A stretch of 46,411 bases of DNA. It comes from Hymenobacter sp. (GTDB taxonomy: Bacteria; Bacteroidota; Bacteroidia; Cytophagales; Hymenobacteraceae). The first letter of the stretch is position 1, and each line of letters starts with the position of its first letter. Location: the NCBI GenBank assembly GCA_028288445.1, contig JAQBNT010000053.1, forward strand, positions 1 through 46,411. Reading direction: 5' to 3'. This document shows positions 1 through 8,451 of the stretch, one piece after another. The position numbers and the translations under genes are program-made. The notes beneath the pieces are model-generated. The model had not been told where the DNA came from, did not search any database, and saw nothing but the letters and a program-made list of their open reading frames with translations.

Positions 1-2151
1 GCGTTCCAAAATGACGAGAAGGAAAAGCGGGCGGCTGAATTGGTGATTGCCAACAAGGAACTGGCTTTCCAGAACGATGAAAAGGTGAAGCGGGCAGCCG
101 AGCTGCGCATTGCCAACTACGCCCGCAGCCTGATTGAGGCCAGCCGCGACCCGCTGGTAACCATCAGCCCCGAGGGCAAGATTACGGACATGAACTCGGC
201 CACGGTGTACATCACCGGCATCGAGCGCGAGCAGCTGTTGGGGTCTGATTTCTTCACGTATTTCACGGAGCCGCAGATGGCGCGGGAAGTGTACCAGGAA
301 GTATTTGCCAAGGGCACGGTGGCCGATTCGCCCCTCACGCTGCGGCACAAGGACGGCAAGCTGACCGACGTGCTGTTCAACGGCTCAGTGTATAAGAACG
401 ACGAAGGACACGTGCTGGGCGTGGTGATTGTGGCCCGCGATGTGACTGACCAGAAACGCATTGCCACGGAGCTGACCGAGGCCAAAATAGCCGCCGAGCG
501 CGCCACCGTGCTGGCCGAGGAAGCCCAGGCCAAAGCCGAAAGCGCCACCCAGATTGCCGAAGACGCGGTGAAGGCCAAGCAGCAGTTCCTGAGCAATATG
601 AGCCACGAAATTCGCACGCCCATGAATGCCATCATCGGCTTCACGAAGGTGGTGCTGAAAACGGAGCTGACCGACAAGCAGCAGGAATACCTGACGGCCA
701 TCAAGCTGAGCGGCGACACGCTGATTGTGCTGATAAACGACATTCTGGACCTAGCCAAGGTGGACGCGGGCCGGATGACGTTTGAGCAGATTCCGTTCAA
801 GCTTTCGGCCTCGGTGGCGGCCATGGTGCACTTGTTCGAGACCAAAATCCAGGAAAAGAACCTGGAATTGGTGATGGAGTACGACGAGAAAATCCCGGAA
901 GTAGTGGTGGGCGACCCCGTCCGCCTGCACCAGATTATCCTGAACCTGGTGAGCAACGCGGTGAAATTCACCAGCGAAGGCAGCATCACGGTGGGCGTGC
1001 GAATGCTGGTGCAGGACGCGGAAAAGGTCATCCTGGAGTTCGCTGTGACCGATACCGGCATCGGCATCGAGCAATCGAAGCTGAGCACCGTGTTCGACAA
1101 TTTCCAGCAGGCCACCAGCGGCACCAGCCGCTTGTACGGCGGCACGGGCCTGGGCTTGGCCATCGTGAAAAACCTGGTGGAGCCGCAAGGAGGCACCATC
1201 AGCGTAAAGAGCAAGGTGGGCAAGGGCTCCACGTTCAGCTTCATTCTGAGCTTCAATAAGACGCTGGAAAAAGCCGACGCGGAATCCAATATGACCGTGG
1301 AGCTGGAAGCCGGTTTCAAGGACGTACGCATCCTGGTGGTGGAGGACATTGCCCTCAACCAGCTGCTGATGAAAACGCTGCTGGAGGATTTCGGCTTCGA
1401 GATGGAAGTGGCCGGCAACGGGCAGATTGCCATCGAGAAAATGCAGACCACGCACTTCGATATCGTGCTGATGGACCTGCAGATGCCCGTGATGAACGGC
1501 TTCGAGGCCACTGAATACATCCGTACCCAGCTGCATTCCAACGTGCCCATCATCGCCCTCACCGCCGACGTGACTACCGTGGACGTGGAGAAATGCAAGG
1601 CCGTGGGCATGAACGACTACATCTCGAAGCCCATTGACGACAAGCTGCTCTACAGCAAAATCATCAAGTACCTGAAAAGCTCGGATTACAACAAGCCCGC
1701 CATCGAGCCGGATGCCGAGGAGGTCGAGCCGCAGCCCATGGTTACCTGCGTCAATTTCGACTACCTGCGCCGCATCACCAAGAGCGATGCCCGCATGGCC
1801 GAGATGATATTCCTGTACTTGCAGGAGATTCCGCCGCTGGTGCAAACTATGAAAACCGCCATTGCGGAAAATGAATGGCACGCCCTGAAGTCAGCTACGC
1901 ACTCCATCATCCCCACGTTTGCCACGATGGGCATTCATCCCGAATTCGAGGACAACGCCAAAGACCTGCAAGCGCTGGCCGGCATCCTCCTAGCTGATGA
2001 TACCGGGGCCGAAGCCGCCGGGGCGAACCTGACCAAGGTGCACAGCCTGTTTGCCAAGATTGAAGCCGTGTGCAAATTGGCCGCCGGGGAGCTGGAGGAG
2101 AAGCTGCAGCGGCTCTCGCAAACGCTGCACCCGGCACGGGTGCAGGCTTAA
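1..2151 (+). CDS. PAS hybrid histidine kinase with REC and HPt domains (5' partial)
   Basis: The frame is open from base 1, so the true start lies upstream and 716 residues are visible. The protein is a hybrid sensor kinase that would autophosphorylate and relay phosphate His-Asp-His. The visible order is a 21-residue repeated coiled-coil linker (about 1-40, with ELAFQNDEK), a PAS domain (about 42-155), an Ala/Glu-rich coiled coil, a HisKA domain with the H-box SNMSHEIRTPMN (His202, nt 604-606), a HATPase with N box (LNLVSNAVKF), G1 (DTGIGI) and G2 (GGTGLGLAI), a receiver (phospho-acceptor Asp492 in LMDLQMP, nt 1474-1476) and an HPt domain (His634 in ATHSIIPTF, nt 1900-1902). The residues after the HPt histidine differ from the classic HxLKG form. 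No output domain is present, so a separate response regulator must be the final acceptor. The input signal is not visible. Confidence 0.95.
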   Translation, partial: AFQNDEKEKRAAELVIANKELAFQNDEKVKRAAELRIANYARSLIEASRDPLVTISPEGKITDMNSATVYITGIEREQLLGSDFFTYFTEPQMAREVYQEVFAKGTVADSPLTLRHKDGKLTDVLFNGSVYKNDEGHVLGVVIVARDVTDQKRIATELTEAKIAAERATVLAEEAQAKAESATQIAEDAVKAKQQFLSNMSHEIRTPMNAIIGFTKVVLKTELTDKQQEYLTAIKLSGDTLIVLINDILDLAKVDAGRMTFEQIPFKLSASVAAMVHLFETKIQEKNLELVMEYDEKIPEVVVGDPVRLHQIILNLVSNAVKFTSEGSITVGVRMLVQDAEKVILEFAVTDTGIGIEQSKLSTVFDNFQQATSGTSRLYGGTGLGLAIVKNLVEPQGGTISVKSKVGKGSTFSFILSFNKTLEKADAESNMTVELEAGFKDVRILVVEDIALNQLLMKTLLEDFGFEMEVAGNGQIAIEKMQTTHFDIVLMDLQMPVMNGFEATEYIRTQLHSNVPIIALTADVTTVDVEKCKAVGMNDYISKPIDDKLLYSKIIKYLKSSDYNKPAIEPDAEEVEPQPMVTCVNFDYLRRITKSDARMAEMIFLYLQEIPPLVQTMKTAIAENEWHALKSATHSIIPTFATMGIHPEFEDNAKDLQALAGILLADDTGAEAAGANLTKVHSLFAKIEAVCKLAAGELEEKLQRLSQTLHPARVQA

Positions 2152-2201
2152 GGCCGGCCGAGCAGAACCAGAGATTGAACGTCATGCCCCCTTCTGGTCC
2201 C

Positions 2202-4355
2202 CTACCCGGCTAGCACTTCCGTTACCTTCCCGATGTCCCCGCTCACCTTCTGCAGAAACGTGAGCTGCTCCAACAGCAGCTTGTCGTCGGCGGCTTCTAC
2301 GGAGATGCTGGGTTCGGGCGCGGCCAGCTCCACGGGGGGCGGGGCGGCGGCGGGCGCGATGCGGGCCAGGCTCTTGCTGAGGGCCGCCACGGCGCTGGTA
2401 AGGGCGCGGCGGCTGTCGGGCGGGAAGGGCGGCACGGCGGGCGCGGCTTCGCGCAAGGTGCCGGTGAGGGCCGCGATGTTGGAGGAGAGAATGTGGTTCA
2501 GCACCACGAATTCGTGGGTTTCAGTGGGGCGGTGCTGCTTGCTTTTGGGCTCGGTGAGCATGCGCTGGAAGGCGGCCGCAAGGTTGGCCCCGCTCACGTA
2601 CACGTTTTTGCGGAGCAGGCGGTACTCGTTGGCCGTGAGGGGCCGGCCGGCGAGGCGGTCGGCCAGTTGGCGCAGGTAGGCCAGGTTGGCGCGGAGAGCG
2701 GCGGCCATGTAGTCAGTCAACTGCTCCGATTCCCAGCTCGGAAACAGGAAATAGCCCGCCGAAAACGCAATGGCGCAGCCCATGAGCGTATCAACAATGC
2801 GCTCCTGGGCCACGCCCAGGTAGCTCAGCCCCAGAAACCGGAACATGATGAGCAGATAGGCCGTCAGAAACACCACCGTGACCAGGTACACGGTGCGCTG
2901 GAAGCTATAGGCCACCACCATAAACACCACCAGAATGGCAAACCGGGCCTCGGGCCACGGCACCGCCCACAGGATGAGGCCGCCCAGCGCCCCGCCCGCC
3001 AGCGTACCGATGATGCGCTCGGTGTTGCGCTGCCGCGTGAGGCTGAAGCCGGGCTTGAGCATGATGGTGACGGTCATCAGAATCCAGTAGTTGTGCTGGC
3101 CGTGCCACAGGGTTTCGGCCACGGCATAGGCCACCAGGCAGGCCACCGTCATGCGCACGGCGTGGCGGAACACGGCCGATTTCATGGTGAGGTTCTGGCC
3201 CAGGGCGCGCAGCTCGATTTCCTGGCGGGCCACGAACTGGGTGTGCTCGGCGGCGCGGCTGGCGGCGGGCGCGGCGGCTGAGAGGGCTTCATCGAAGTAG
3301 CGGCGGATGTTGCCCACGCGCCGGATGATGTCGCGCAGGTTCACCAAGATTTTTTTCAATACCAGCGTATTCCCATTGCCTGCCGAAGACACTTCCAGGG
3401 CGCTGATGCGGGCTTGCAGGCGGTCCCACTCAGCGGTGAGGATGGGGCCGGTGCCGGGGTGCGCGTGGTTGGTCTGGATGGCCACGCCGAGGTGGTCGAG
3501 TTCGGTAGCAACGTGCCGGATGAGCCGGGCCACATCATCCAGAATGCCGGTGTGGCCGAAGCTTTCGCGCACGGCCGAGTAGTCGTAGTAGCCCACCGTG
3601 ATGCGCTCGTACAAATCTACCGTTTCCACAAAGGTGAGCACCAGGCGGCGGCCGGTGGTGGTGGTTTCGTTCACAATCTGGCGGGTGCGGAAGAGCAGGT
3701 CGCGCACGGCTTCCTGCTTTTCGTTCACCACTATTTGCTGGGCTACGAGCTGGCGGTAGTCCTCATCCAGCGCGGTGGCAGTGTTGTAGAACTTGGCTTT
3801 GAGGTCGAGAAAGCGGGCCAGGGCGTGAATGCACTCGCCCAGGGCCTGCTGGGCCGGGCGGTAGGGCCGCACCTGGTAGGCCACCATGGCCAGGCCAGCG
3901 TACCAGATGCCGCCCAGCAGCAGCAGCCCCGCATGAAACGGGGCATCGGCCAACGCGGGCGGGTGGGCCAGCAGCAGCACCACGTTCAGCAGGGCGGCGG
4001 TGCCCACGGCCCCGGCCCGGGCGCCCCACACCAGCAGCATGGTCAGCCCGAAGCTCAGCACCCCGATTTCGAGGGCCAGCGTCCAGACGTTGAGGGCGGC
4101 TACGCTGGTGAGCAGGGCGGTGGTGCCCACCAGGGCCAGGGCGGCCAGCATGCCGTTGCGGCGGTGCGCGGCGGGGCCGGGCGTGTCGGTCACGCTCACG
4201 CACACGGCCCCGGTCGAGATGCTCAGGCCCTCGGCAAAATGGCCCCACTGGCCCAGCAGCACCGCCGGCAGCAGAATGGACACCGTGATGCGCACCCCAT
4301 CGGAAAAATTCTGGCCGGAGAAGAAGTAGCGGAGGCGGCGCGTCTGGTCGTTCAT
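2202..4355 (-). CDS. FUSC family (YccS/YhfK-like) inner membrane protein
   Basis: A 717-residue membrane protein with two hydrophobic blocks (about residues 20-180 and 400-520) separated by a long soluble helical region and followed by a cytoplasmic tail. This is the duplicated layout of the fusaric-acid-resistance-like (FUSC) family, proposed to export aromatic acids or similar compounds. The N-terminal FFSGQNFSDGVRITVSILLP and the second block around HYWILMTVTIMLKPGF-like residues are typical of the family. The ATG at 4353-4355 was chosen because the 36 codons upstream in frame are Arg/Pro-rich and overlap a GC hairpin. No periplasmic adaptor (HlyD type) is adjacent, so a complete efflux pump is not evident. 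The substrate is unknown. Confidence 0.85.
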   Translation of the reverse strand: MNDQTRRLRYFFSGQNFSDGVRITVSILLPAVLLGQWGHFAEGLSISTGAVCVSVTDTPGPAAHRRNGMLAALALVGTTALLTSVAALNVWTLALEIGVLSFGLTMLLVWGARAGAVGTAALLNVVLLLAHPPALADAPFHAGLLLLGGIWYAGLAMVAYQVRPYRPAQQALGECIHALARFLDLKAKFYNTATALDEDYRQLVAQQIVVNEKQEAVRDLLFRTRQIVNETTTTGRRLVLTFVETVDLYERITVGYYDYSAVRESFGHTGILDDVARLIRHVATELDHLGVAIQTNHAHPGTGPILTAEWDRLQARISALEVSSAGNGNTLVLKKILVNLRDIIRRVGNIRRYFDEALSAAAPAASRAAEHTQFVARQEIELRALGQNLTMKSAVFRHAVRMTVACLVAYAVAETLWHGQHNYWILMTVTIMLKPGFSLTRQRNTERIIGTLAGGALGGLILWAVPWPEARFAILVVFMVVAYSFQRTVYLVTVVFLTAYLLIMFRFLGLSYLGVAQERIVDTLMGCAIAFSAGYFLFPSWESEQLTDYMAAALRANLAYLRQLADRLAGRPLTANEYRLLRKNVYVSGANLAAAFQRMLTEPKSKQHRPTETHEFVVLNHILSSNIAALTGTLREAAPAVPPFPPDSRRALTSAVAALSKSLARIAPAAAPPPVELAAPEPSISVEAADDKLLLEQLTFLQKVSGDIGKVTEVLAG

Positions 4356-4407
4356 GCAACGGGGGCGGGTAATGCGGCAATTAACGCGAAGATGCGCCAA
4401 ATGGGTT

Positions 4408-4483
4408 GTAGTGCGAACCGGTGGTTCGCGCCCCCGCGCCGTTCGGGTATCGTTCGGGGACACGAACCACCGGTTCGCGCTAC
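4408..4483. repeat. REP-like inverted repeat (GTAGYGCG family)
   Basis: Arms at 4408-4428 and 4463-4483 match as inverted copies at 20 of 21 positions and begin or end with GTAGYGCG / CGCGCTAC. The right arm touches the 3' end of the lipoprotein gene. Similar outer ends recur at 24126-24201 and 36326-36411. Confidence 0.8.
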
Positions 4484-4770
4484 AGCTGCTTCAGGGCGGA
4501 GCGGGCGGGCTCGTCGTCGTAGGCGGTGGAGTCCCTGTCCTCATACACGGCGCTTTCCAGGTCGTCCACGCAGGTTTCAAGCTCGGCTACTTCTTCTTCC
4601 TTATCGGCCAGCTGCTGGCGCAGATGGGCCAACTCCTGGGCCTGCTGCTGCTGCGTGGCTTCGAGCCGGGCCAGGCGCTGCTGGTCGGCCTGGCAGGCGG
4701 GCAGCGCGAGGGCCAGGGCAGCTAATAGCACGGCCCGGCGGGCCGGGGCAAAAGTCGGAGGGAGTTTCAT
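4480..4770 (-). CDS. Small coiled-coil lipoprotein
   Basis: A 96-residue protein with a basic N-terminus, a hydrophobic stretch (AVLLAALALALPAC) and a lipobox LPAC with the lipidated Cys near residue 26, so it should be a secreted lipoprotein. The mature part is almost entirely a Gln/Glu-rich coiled coil (about residues 30-75) ending in an acidic tail. No known family was recognised. It lies upstream of the FUSC gene on the same strand and could be co-transcribed, but a hairpin separates them. A TAATTTTG box (complement of 4776-4783) ends only five bases before the ATG, suggesting a leaderless or very short-leader mRNA. Confidence 0.7.
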   Translation of the reverse strand: MKLPPTFAPARRAVLLAALALALPACQADQQRLARLEATQQQQAQELAHLRQQLADKEEEVAELETCVDDLESAVYEDRDSTAYDDEPARSALKQL

Positions 4771-4775
4771 TGGAC

Positions 4776-4783
4776 CAAAATTA
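4776..4783 (-). promoter_or_regulatory. Candidate -7 box TAATTTTG before the lipoprotein gene
   Basis: On the minus strand this reads TAATTTTG, an exact match to the Bacteroidota -7 consensus TAnnTTTG. It ends five bases before the start codon at 4770. No good -33 TTTG was seen at 19-21 bases. Confidence 0.4.
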
Positions 4784-4859
4784 CGGCTTCAAGCTGTAGA
4801 CAGTTAGCCGTAGCCCCGGGGGCGACCTATTGGTAGTAGCACAGATTGATGTTGTAGTG

Positions 4860-4912
4860 AAAGCCCCGTAGGGGCGACACTCGCCCAACGAGTGCCGCCC
4901 CTACGGGGCTTT
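4860..4912. repeat. Intergenic hairpin built on AAAGCCCCGTAGGGGCG
   Basis: Arms 4860-4883 and 4889-4912 pair with one mismatch in 24 around a 5-base loop. A degenerate second piece (GCCGCCCCTCCGGGGCTTT) follows at 4946-4964. The gap 4771-4991 holds this structure and little else. It could stabilise or terminate transcripts, but no long U-run follows. Confidence 0.75.
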
Positions 4913-4991
4913 GGCGTGCTGTTCTATCCGTTTTACTACCGACATGCCGCCCCTCCGGGGCTTTAAAACGTGCAGCTGGCAACATTTTCCT

Positions 4992-5417
4992 CTACCCTGC
5001 TTCCCCCTTCACCACGGCCAGCAGCCAGTCTTCGCCTTCGCGAGTGAGGTGGTAGGCGCGGCGGCGGCCGGCGTTGGAGAGCTCTACTAAGTTGGCTTCG
5101 CGCAGCTCGCGCCAGGTGCGGCTGAGGCCGCTGGGCGAGAGGCCGAGGGCATCGGCCAGGGCGGGGTCGGTGCTGAGCTGGAGGGGCGCGGCCAGAAAAT
5201 TGTAGCAGATGAGGGCCACGCCGCGCAGCCGGCGTGAGTCGCGCTGGAGCAGGCGCACCCGCAGCGCCGCGCGCAGGCGGGCCTGCACGCTGGCCGCGTC
5301 GAATAGCACCGGCGGGGGAACGTCGCGGGTGAGGATGCGCTGCTCGAAAGCGGCCAGCAAAGCAGTTTCGGCGGAGATGGGGGTGGCGGGGGGCTCGGGC
5401 AGCGGCAGTGAAGTCAT
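4992..5417 (-). CDS. Winged-helix (MarR/ArsR-like) transcriptional regulator
   Basis: A 141-residue protein whose C-terminal half is a winged helix: helices around ADALGLSPSGLSRTWRELRE (recognition helix near residue 95) followed by a basic wing NAGRRRAYHLTREG. The N-terminal half is Ala/Leu/Arg-rich and may mediate dimerisation. Its target is unknown. The upstream region carries a tract of 21-bp repeats, spaced at two helical turns, that could act as an array of operators for this or another regulator; this is inference. The ATG at 5415-5417 is the only good start. GC is very high and overlapping ORFs in other frames were rejected. Confidence 0.7.
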   Translation of the reverse strand: MTSLPLPEPPATPISAETALLAAFEQRILTRDVPPPVLFDAASVQARLRAALRVRLLQRDSRRLRGVALICYNFLAAPLQLSTDPALADALGLSPSGLSRTWRELREANLVELSNAGRRRAYHLTREGEDWLLAVVKGEAG

Positions 5418-5524
5418 GGGGAGGGGCGCGGGCCAGTGGGGCGGGGCGGCACAAGGTACTCACGGACTGATACCCGGCCGCGACGGAGCAACAGCAGGCA
5501 TTCAGGAGGGCATTGGGGGCGGGC

Positions 5525-5774
5525 GGGCATTGATAGCCAGCCGTTACACGCTCATTGCAAGATTACGCGCTTCGATACAAGGCTTAAGCATAACAATAGC
5601 AAGCTTAAGCATGACAATAGCAAGCTTAAGCATTTCCATACCGGGCTTGCATGCATTCATACCAGGCTTTCGTGTATTGATAGCAAGCTTTTGCAAATGA
5701 ATTAAATGCATAAGCACTTCCATAGCAGGCTTACACGGACCAATAGCAGGCTTAGGTAAACCATTAGAAGGCGT
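5525..5774. repeat. About twelve 21-bp degenerate tandem repeats
   Basis: Units of 21 bp (one of 19) run from 5525 to about 5774; most contain the core AATAGCAAGCTT or a variant (ATAGCAGGCTT, ATACCAGGCTT). The two best units are 5586-5606 and 5607-5627, differing at one base. The tract is far more AT-rich than its surroundings and fills most of the 382-bp gap between the winged-helix gene and the bestrophin-like gene. Because 21 is a multiple of three, the minus strand encodes heptads such as KLAIVML and KPGMNAC from a weak TTG start at 5783 to 5544. There are no unique spacers, so it is not a CRISPR. Confidence 0.85.
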
Positions 5775-5799
5775 ATTGCGCAACCCGCCGCAATGCGCT

Positions 5800-6762
5800 T
5801 TAGTACATCACGTCGTTTACGGCCTCAATCTTGGGCGGCATCTCGGTTTCTTCGAGCAGCTCGCGCAGGTCGATTTCGATGTTGCGGCAGATGGAGGTCA
5901 TCGGCACGTCGTAGATGTCGTTTTCGAAGGGGTTTTCGCTGGTGTGGCCCACCACTTCAATCACGTTGAACACCCACGACACGAGGACGGAGAAGGGCAC
6001 CATGAGCCAGACGTGGTACTGGCCCAGGGCCAGGCGGCTGTCGAACTCCTCGACCAAACCCAGGGGCAGGATGGCGGCGAATACCCACACGAATACGAAG
6101 CTGAAATAGGCAAACTGGCGCGGAAAGGGCGTATTCTTGATGCGCTCGCAGCCGCCCTGGGCGTTGAGCAGGTCCTGGATGGTTTGCATGAGGGCCACCT
6201 GACGGAACTCGGTGAGGAGGCCGCGCTTGTATAATTCGCGCAGCTCGACGCTTTGGCGGCGCAGCAGGTGGGTGGGCGGGTTGCTGAGGTTTTTGGCCTG
6301 CTCGGCCTCGTTGGGGGGGAGGAAGGGAGCTACTTCGGTGTCCCAGAGCTGGGCGGTTTGGCGGCGCAGGTGCAGGCGCAGGGCGTTCACCCAGGCAATC
6401 TGGCGGTAGAGCAGGCGGCGGTGCAGCTCGGTGATGTAGCGCGGGTCGGGGCCGACGCCGTCGGGGGTGGCCTGCACAAAATCGAAGGTGCGGATGGCCC
6501 ACACGCGGCTCGTGTTCACGATGCTGCCCCAGAGCTGGCGGCCCTCCCAAAACCGGTCGTAGGAGCCGTTGCTTTTGAAGCCGATGTAGAAGGCCACGGC
6601 CGTACCGAGCAGCGCCACGGGCTGCCACGGAATATCGAGAATGTGGACGTTGAACGGCCCGTAGAGCAGGCAAATCAGCGTGTTGTAAACGGTAAAAATG
6701 AGCAGGCTGCGGCGCGTGAGCTGCCACACTACTTCCCAGCGGAGGTTTTTGCGAACGTACAT
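5800..6762 (-). CDS. Bestrophin-like (UPF0187/RFP-TM) membrane channel
   Basis: A 320-residue protein of the bestrophin-like family, whose members form pentameric anion or cation channels. Visible family features are the N-terminal RKNLRWEVVWQLTRRS, hydrophobic helices near residues 22-45 and 50-70, the segment FKSNGSYDRFWEGRQLWGSI, a second membrane pair around residues 205-255 (FSFVFVWVFAAILPLGLVEE), and an acidic conserved C-terminal motif NPFENDIYDVPMTSICRNIE. The ATG at 6760-6762 was preferred over an ATT codon nine bases upstream. The neighbouring RidA gene ends 58 bp upstream on the same strand, so the two may form an operon. The ion carried cannot be told from the sequence. Confidence 0.9.
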   Translation of the reverse strand: MYVRKNLRWEVVWQLTRRSLLIFTVYNTLICLLYGPFNVHILDIPWQPVALLGTAVAFYIGFKSNGSYDRFWEGRQLWGSIVNTSRVWAIRTFDFVQATPDGVGPDPRYITELHRRLLYRQIAWVNALRLHLRRQTAQLWDTEVAPFLPPNEAEQAKNLSNPPTHLLRRQSVELRELYKRGLLTEFRQVALMQTIQDLLNAQGGCERIKNTPFPRQFAYFSFVFVWVFAAILPLGLVEEFDSRLALGQYHVWLMVPFSVLVSWVFNVIEVVGHTSENPFENDIYDVPMTSICRNIEIDLRELLEETEMPPKIEAVNDVMY

Positions 6763-6819
6763 GAGGGGCAATAACCGTTAAAACTTCCGGGGTGTTGCCC
6801 TCCCGGCATTAATTCCCAA

Positions 6820-7230
6820 TTAATTCGACAGGGCGGCGATGCACTTGAGCTCGATGGCGATGGGCGTGGGCAGGCAGTTTATTTCGAGGGTGGTGCGGCA
6901 GGGCTGGGCCGTGGCGAAGTACTCGGCGTAGAGGCGGTTGTAGGTGGAGAATTCGTCCTTCATGTTGGTGAGGAACACGGTCACGTCCACCAAATCGTCC
7001 CACTGCGCGCCGGCTTCTTCGAGGATGTAGCGCACGTTCTGGAACACGGCGCGGCACTGGCTTTCGAAGTCGTAGCGCAGGATATGGCCGGCTTCGTCGA
7101 GCTCCACACCGGGAATGGCCTTTTGGCCGCGCTGGCGCGGCCCCACGCCGGAGAGAAACAACAGGTTGCCCACGCGGCGGGTGTAGGGGTAAGCGCCTAC
7201 GGGCTCGGGGGCGCGGCTTTCGGTGGTCAT
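6820..7230 (-). CDS. RidA (YjgF/YER057c/UK114) family enamine/imine deaminase
   Basis: A 136-residue protein of the RidA family, trimeric enzymes that hydrolyse reactive enamine/imine intermediates. The C-terminal signature is clear: PCRTTLEINCLPTPIAIELK, with the substrate-binding Arg in CRTT and the Glu in IAIELK. The opening APEPVGAYPYTRRVGNLLFL and the stretch VFLTNMKDEF resemble the branch that includes 2-aminomuconate deaminase of the kynurenine pathway, but no other kynurenine genes are present, so only the family call is safe. The ATG at 7228-7230 was chosen; in-frame upstream sequence to 7386 does not look like RidA. Confidence 0.9.
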   Translation of the reverse strand: MTTESRAPEPVGAYPYTRRVGNLLFLSGVGPRQRGQKAIPGVELDEAGHILRYDFESQCRAVFQNVRYILEEAGAQWDDLVDVTVFLTNMKDEFSTYNRLYAEYFATAQPCRTTLEINCLPTPIAIELKCIAALSN

Positions 7231-7415
7231 GATAAATATGCGTTGAGGGATGCGGTATTTCGCTTCAAAGAACGTCATAGAGAGGGGAAGGCGAAACCAG
7301 ACGGGGCACGGGCTGCCGTTCTTTGCATAGCGCGCCGGCACTATTTCGGCGGGCACGGCCTTTGCGCTGCAACTGTCATTTCTCAATTCCCCCTCCCCTT
7401 CTTCCTGTTCTACGC

Positions 7416-8231
7416 ATGAAAATCCCGATGCTCCTGCTGCTTGGCGGCCTTAGTTTTTCCAGTATTTCGGCCCACGCCCAGAAGCGCAAAATGCCGCCCA
7501 AGCCCACGGCCAACACCGTGTACGACTCGGTGCAGCAGCCCGCCGTGCCCCTGGGCGGCACCGAGCGCTATGCCCAGTTCCTGGCGGCGCACCAGAAATA
7601 CCCCGCCAGCGCCATGCAAAAAGGCATTCAAGGGACAGTGAAGGTGAGCTTCGTGGTGGAGAAAACCGGCACCGTGAACGAGGTGAAGGTGGAAACGCCC
7701 GTGGCGCCCGAGCTGGACGCGGAAGCCATTCGCCTCATCAAAAGCGGCCCGAAGTGGACGCCCGCCAAGCACCGCAACGCCGTGGTGCGGCAGCGCGTGG
7801 TGGTGCCGGTGTCGTTTGTGATGTCGCCGGGCAGCACCGTTACCATCGGCGGGCCGGCCAAGGAGCGGGCCATCACCACCTCGGCGGCCGACATTGCCGC
7901 CTCGGCCAACCCCGACCGCCCCGCCGTGGTGGCCCCCGACCGCGCCACCCAGCCCGTGGGCGGCAACCAGGCTTTTTTCGATTGGATTGAAAAAAATCAG
8001 AAGTACCCGGAGTTGGCCCGCAAGCGCAAAATTCAGGGCAAGGTGATGGTCGAATTTATGGTGCAAAAGGATGGCAGCCTGACCGATGCCCGCGTTATCA
8101 AGAAGATGGGCTCCGGGCTGGACGAGGAGGCATTGCGCCTGATAAAGGCCGCCCCGAAGTGGGAGCCGGCCATGTTTCAGGGCAAGCCGATGAAGCAAAA
8201 GATGGTGTTGCCGGTTCTATTCCAGCTGTAG
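7416..8231 (+). CDS. Secreted protein with two TonB C-terminal domains
   Basis: A 271-residue protein with a Sec signal peptide (MKIPMLLLLGGLSFSSISAHAQ, cleavage after about residue 21) and two TonB_C-like domains, about residues 48-136 and 183-270. Each has the YP..(A)...IQG.V.V.F.V...G ... D.EA.RLIK..PKW.PA pattern. Classic TonB has one such domain and an N-terminal membrane anchor; here the anchor is replaced by a signal peptide, so the protein is likely free in the periplasm and may bind TonB boxes or peptidoglycan rather than transduce energy itself. The ATG at 7416 starts the signal peptide. A long perfect hairpin follows the gene. Confidence 0.9.
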   Translation: MKIPMLLLLGGLSFSSISAHAQKRKMPPKPTANTVYDSVQQPAVPLGGTERYAQFLAAHQKYPASAMQKGIQGTVKVSFVVEKTGTVNEVKVETPVAPELDAEAIRLIKSGPKWTPAKHRNAVVRQRVVVPVSFVMSPGSTVTIGGPAKERAITTSAADIAASANPDRPAVVAPDRATQPVGGNQAFFDWIEKNQKYPELARKRKIQGKVMVEFMVQKDGSLTDARVIKKMGSGLDEEALRLIKAAPKWEPAMFQGKPMKQKMVLPVLFQL

Positions 8232-8260
8232 AATTGTTTAGGAAGCAACCAGTCATCTAA

Positions 8261-8363
8261 AGCACGTCATTCCGAGCGAAGCCGAGGAGTCTCGCTCGGG
8301 GCCGTTTGGTTGTCATCCAACGATTCACGCGATATTCCTCGGCTTCGCTCGGAATGACGTGCT
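8261..8363. repeat. Inverted repeat, GTCATTCCGAGCG family
   Basis: Arms 8261-8288 and 8336-8363 are perfect 28-bp inverted copies around a 47-base loop, just 3' of the TonB_C gene. The core GTCATTCCGAGCGAAGC belongs to the family seen also at 11571, 16831, 20999, 31301 and 35417. Confidence 0.85.
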
Positions 8364-8451
8364 GTTCTTGTTGGACTGCTTAAGACAGTCCCTTATGCTT
8401 CCTTACCTAGCCAATAAGGAGTTTTTTCTTCGCCTCTCTCCTGCCCCACCC

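Noticed and set aside
117..1610. Minus-strand ORF of 497 codons across the histidine kinase
   Set aside because: The plus strand has all kinase, receiver and HPt motifs; the antisense frame is Ser/Arg-rich and without recognisable domain.
2493..3281. Plus-strand ORF of 262 codons opposite the FUSC gene
   Set aside because: His/Gly/Gln-rich antisense frame inside an intact membrane-protein gene.
5525..5774. CRISPR array
   Set aside because: The 21-bp units are directly joined without unique spacers and are degenerate; no cas gene is nearby.
5544..5783. Small heptad-repeat protein gene on the minus strand
   Set aside because: Weak TTG start, and the heptads follow automatically from the 21-bp DNA repeat; kept only as a possibility within the repeat entry.
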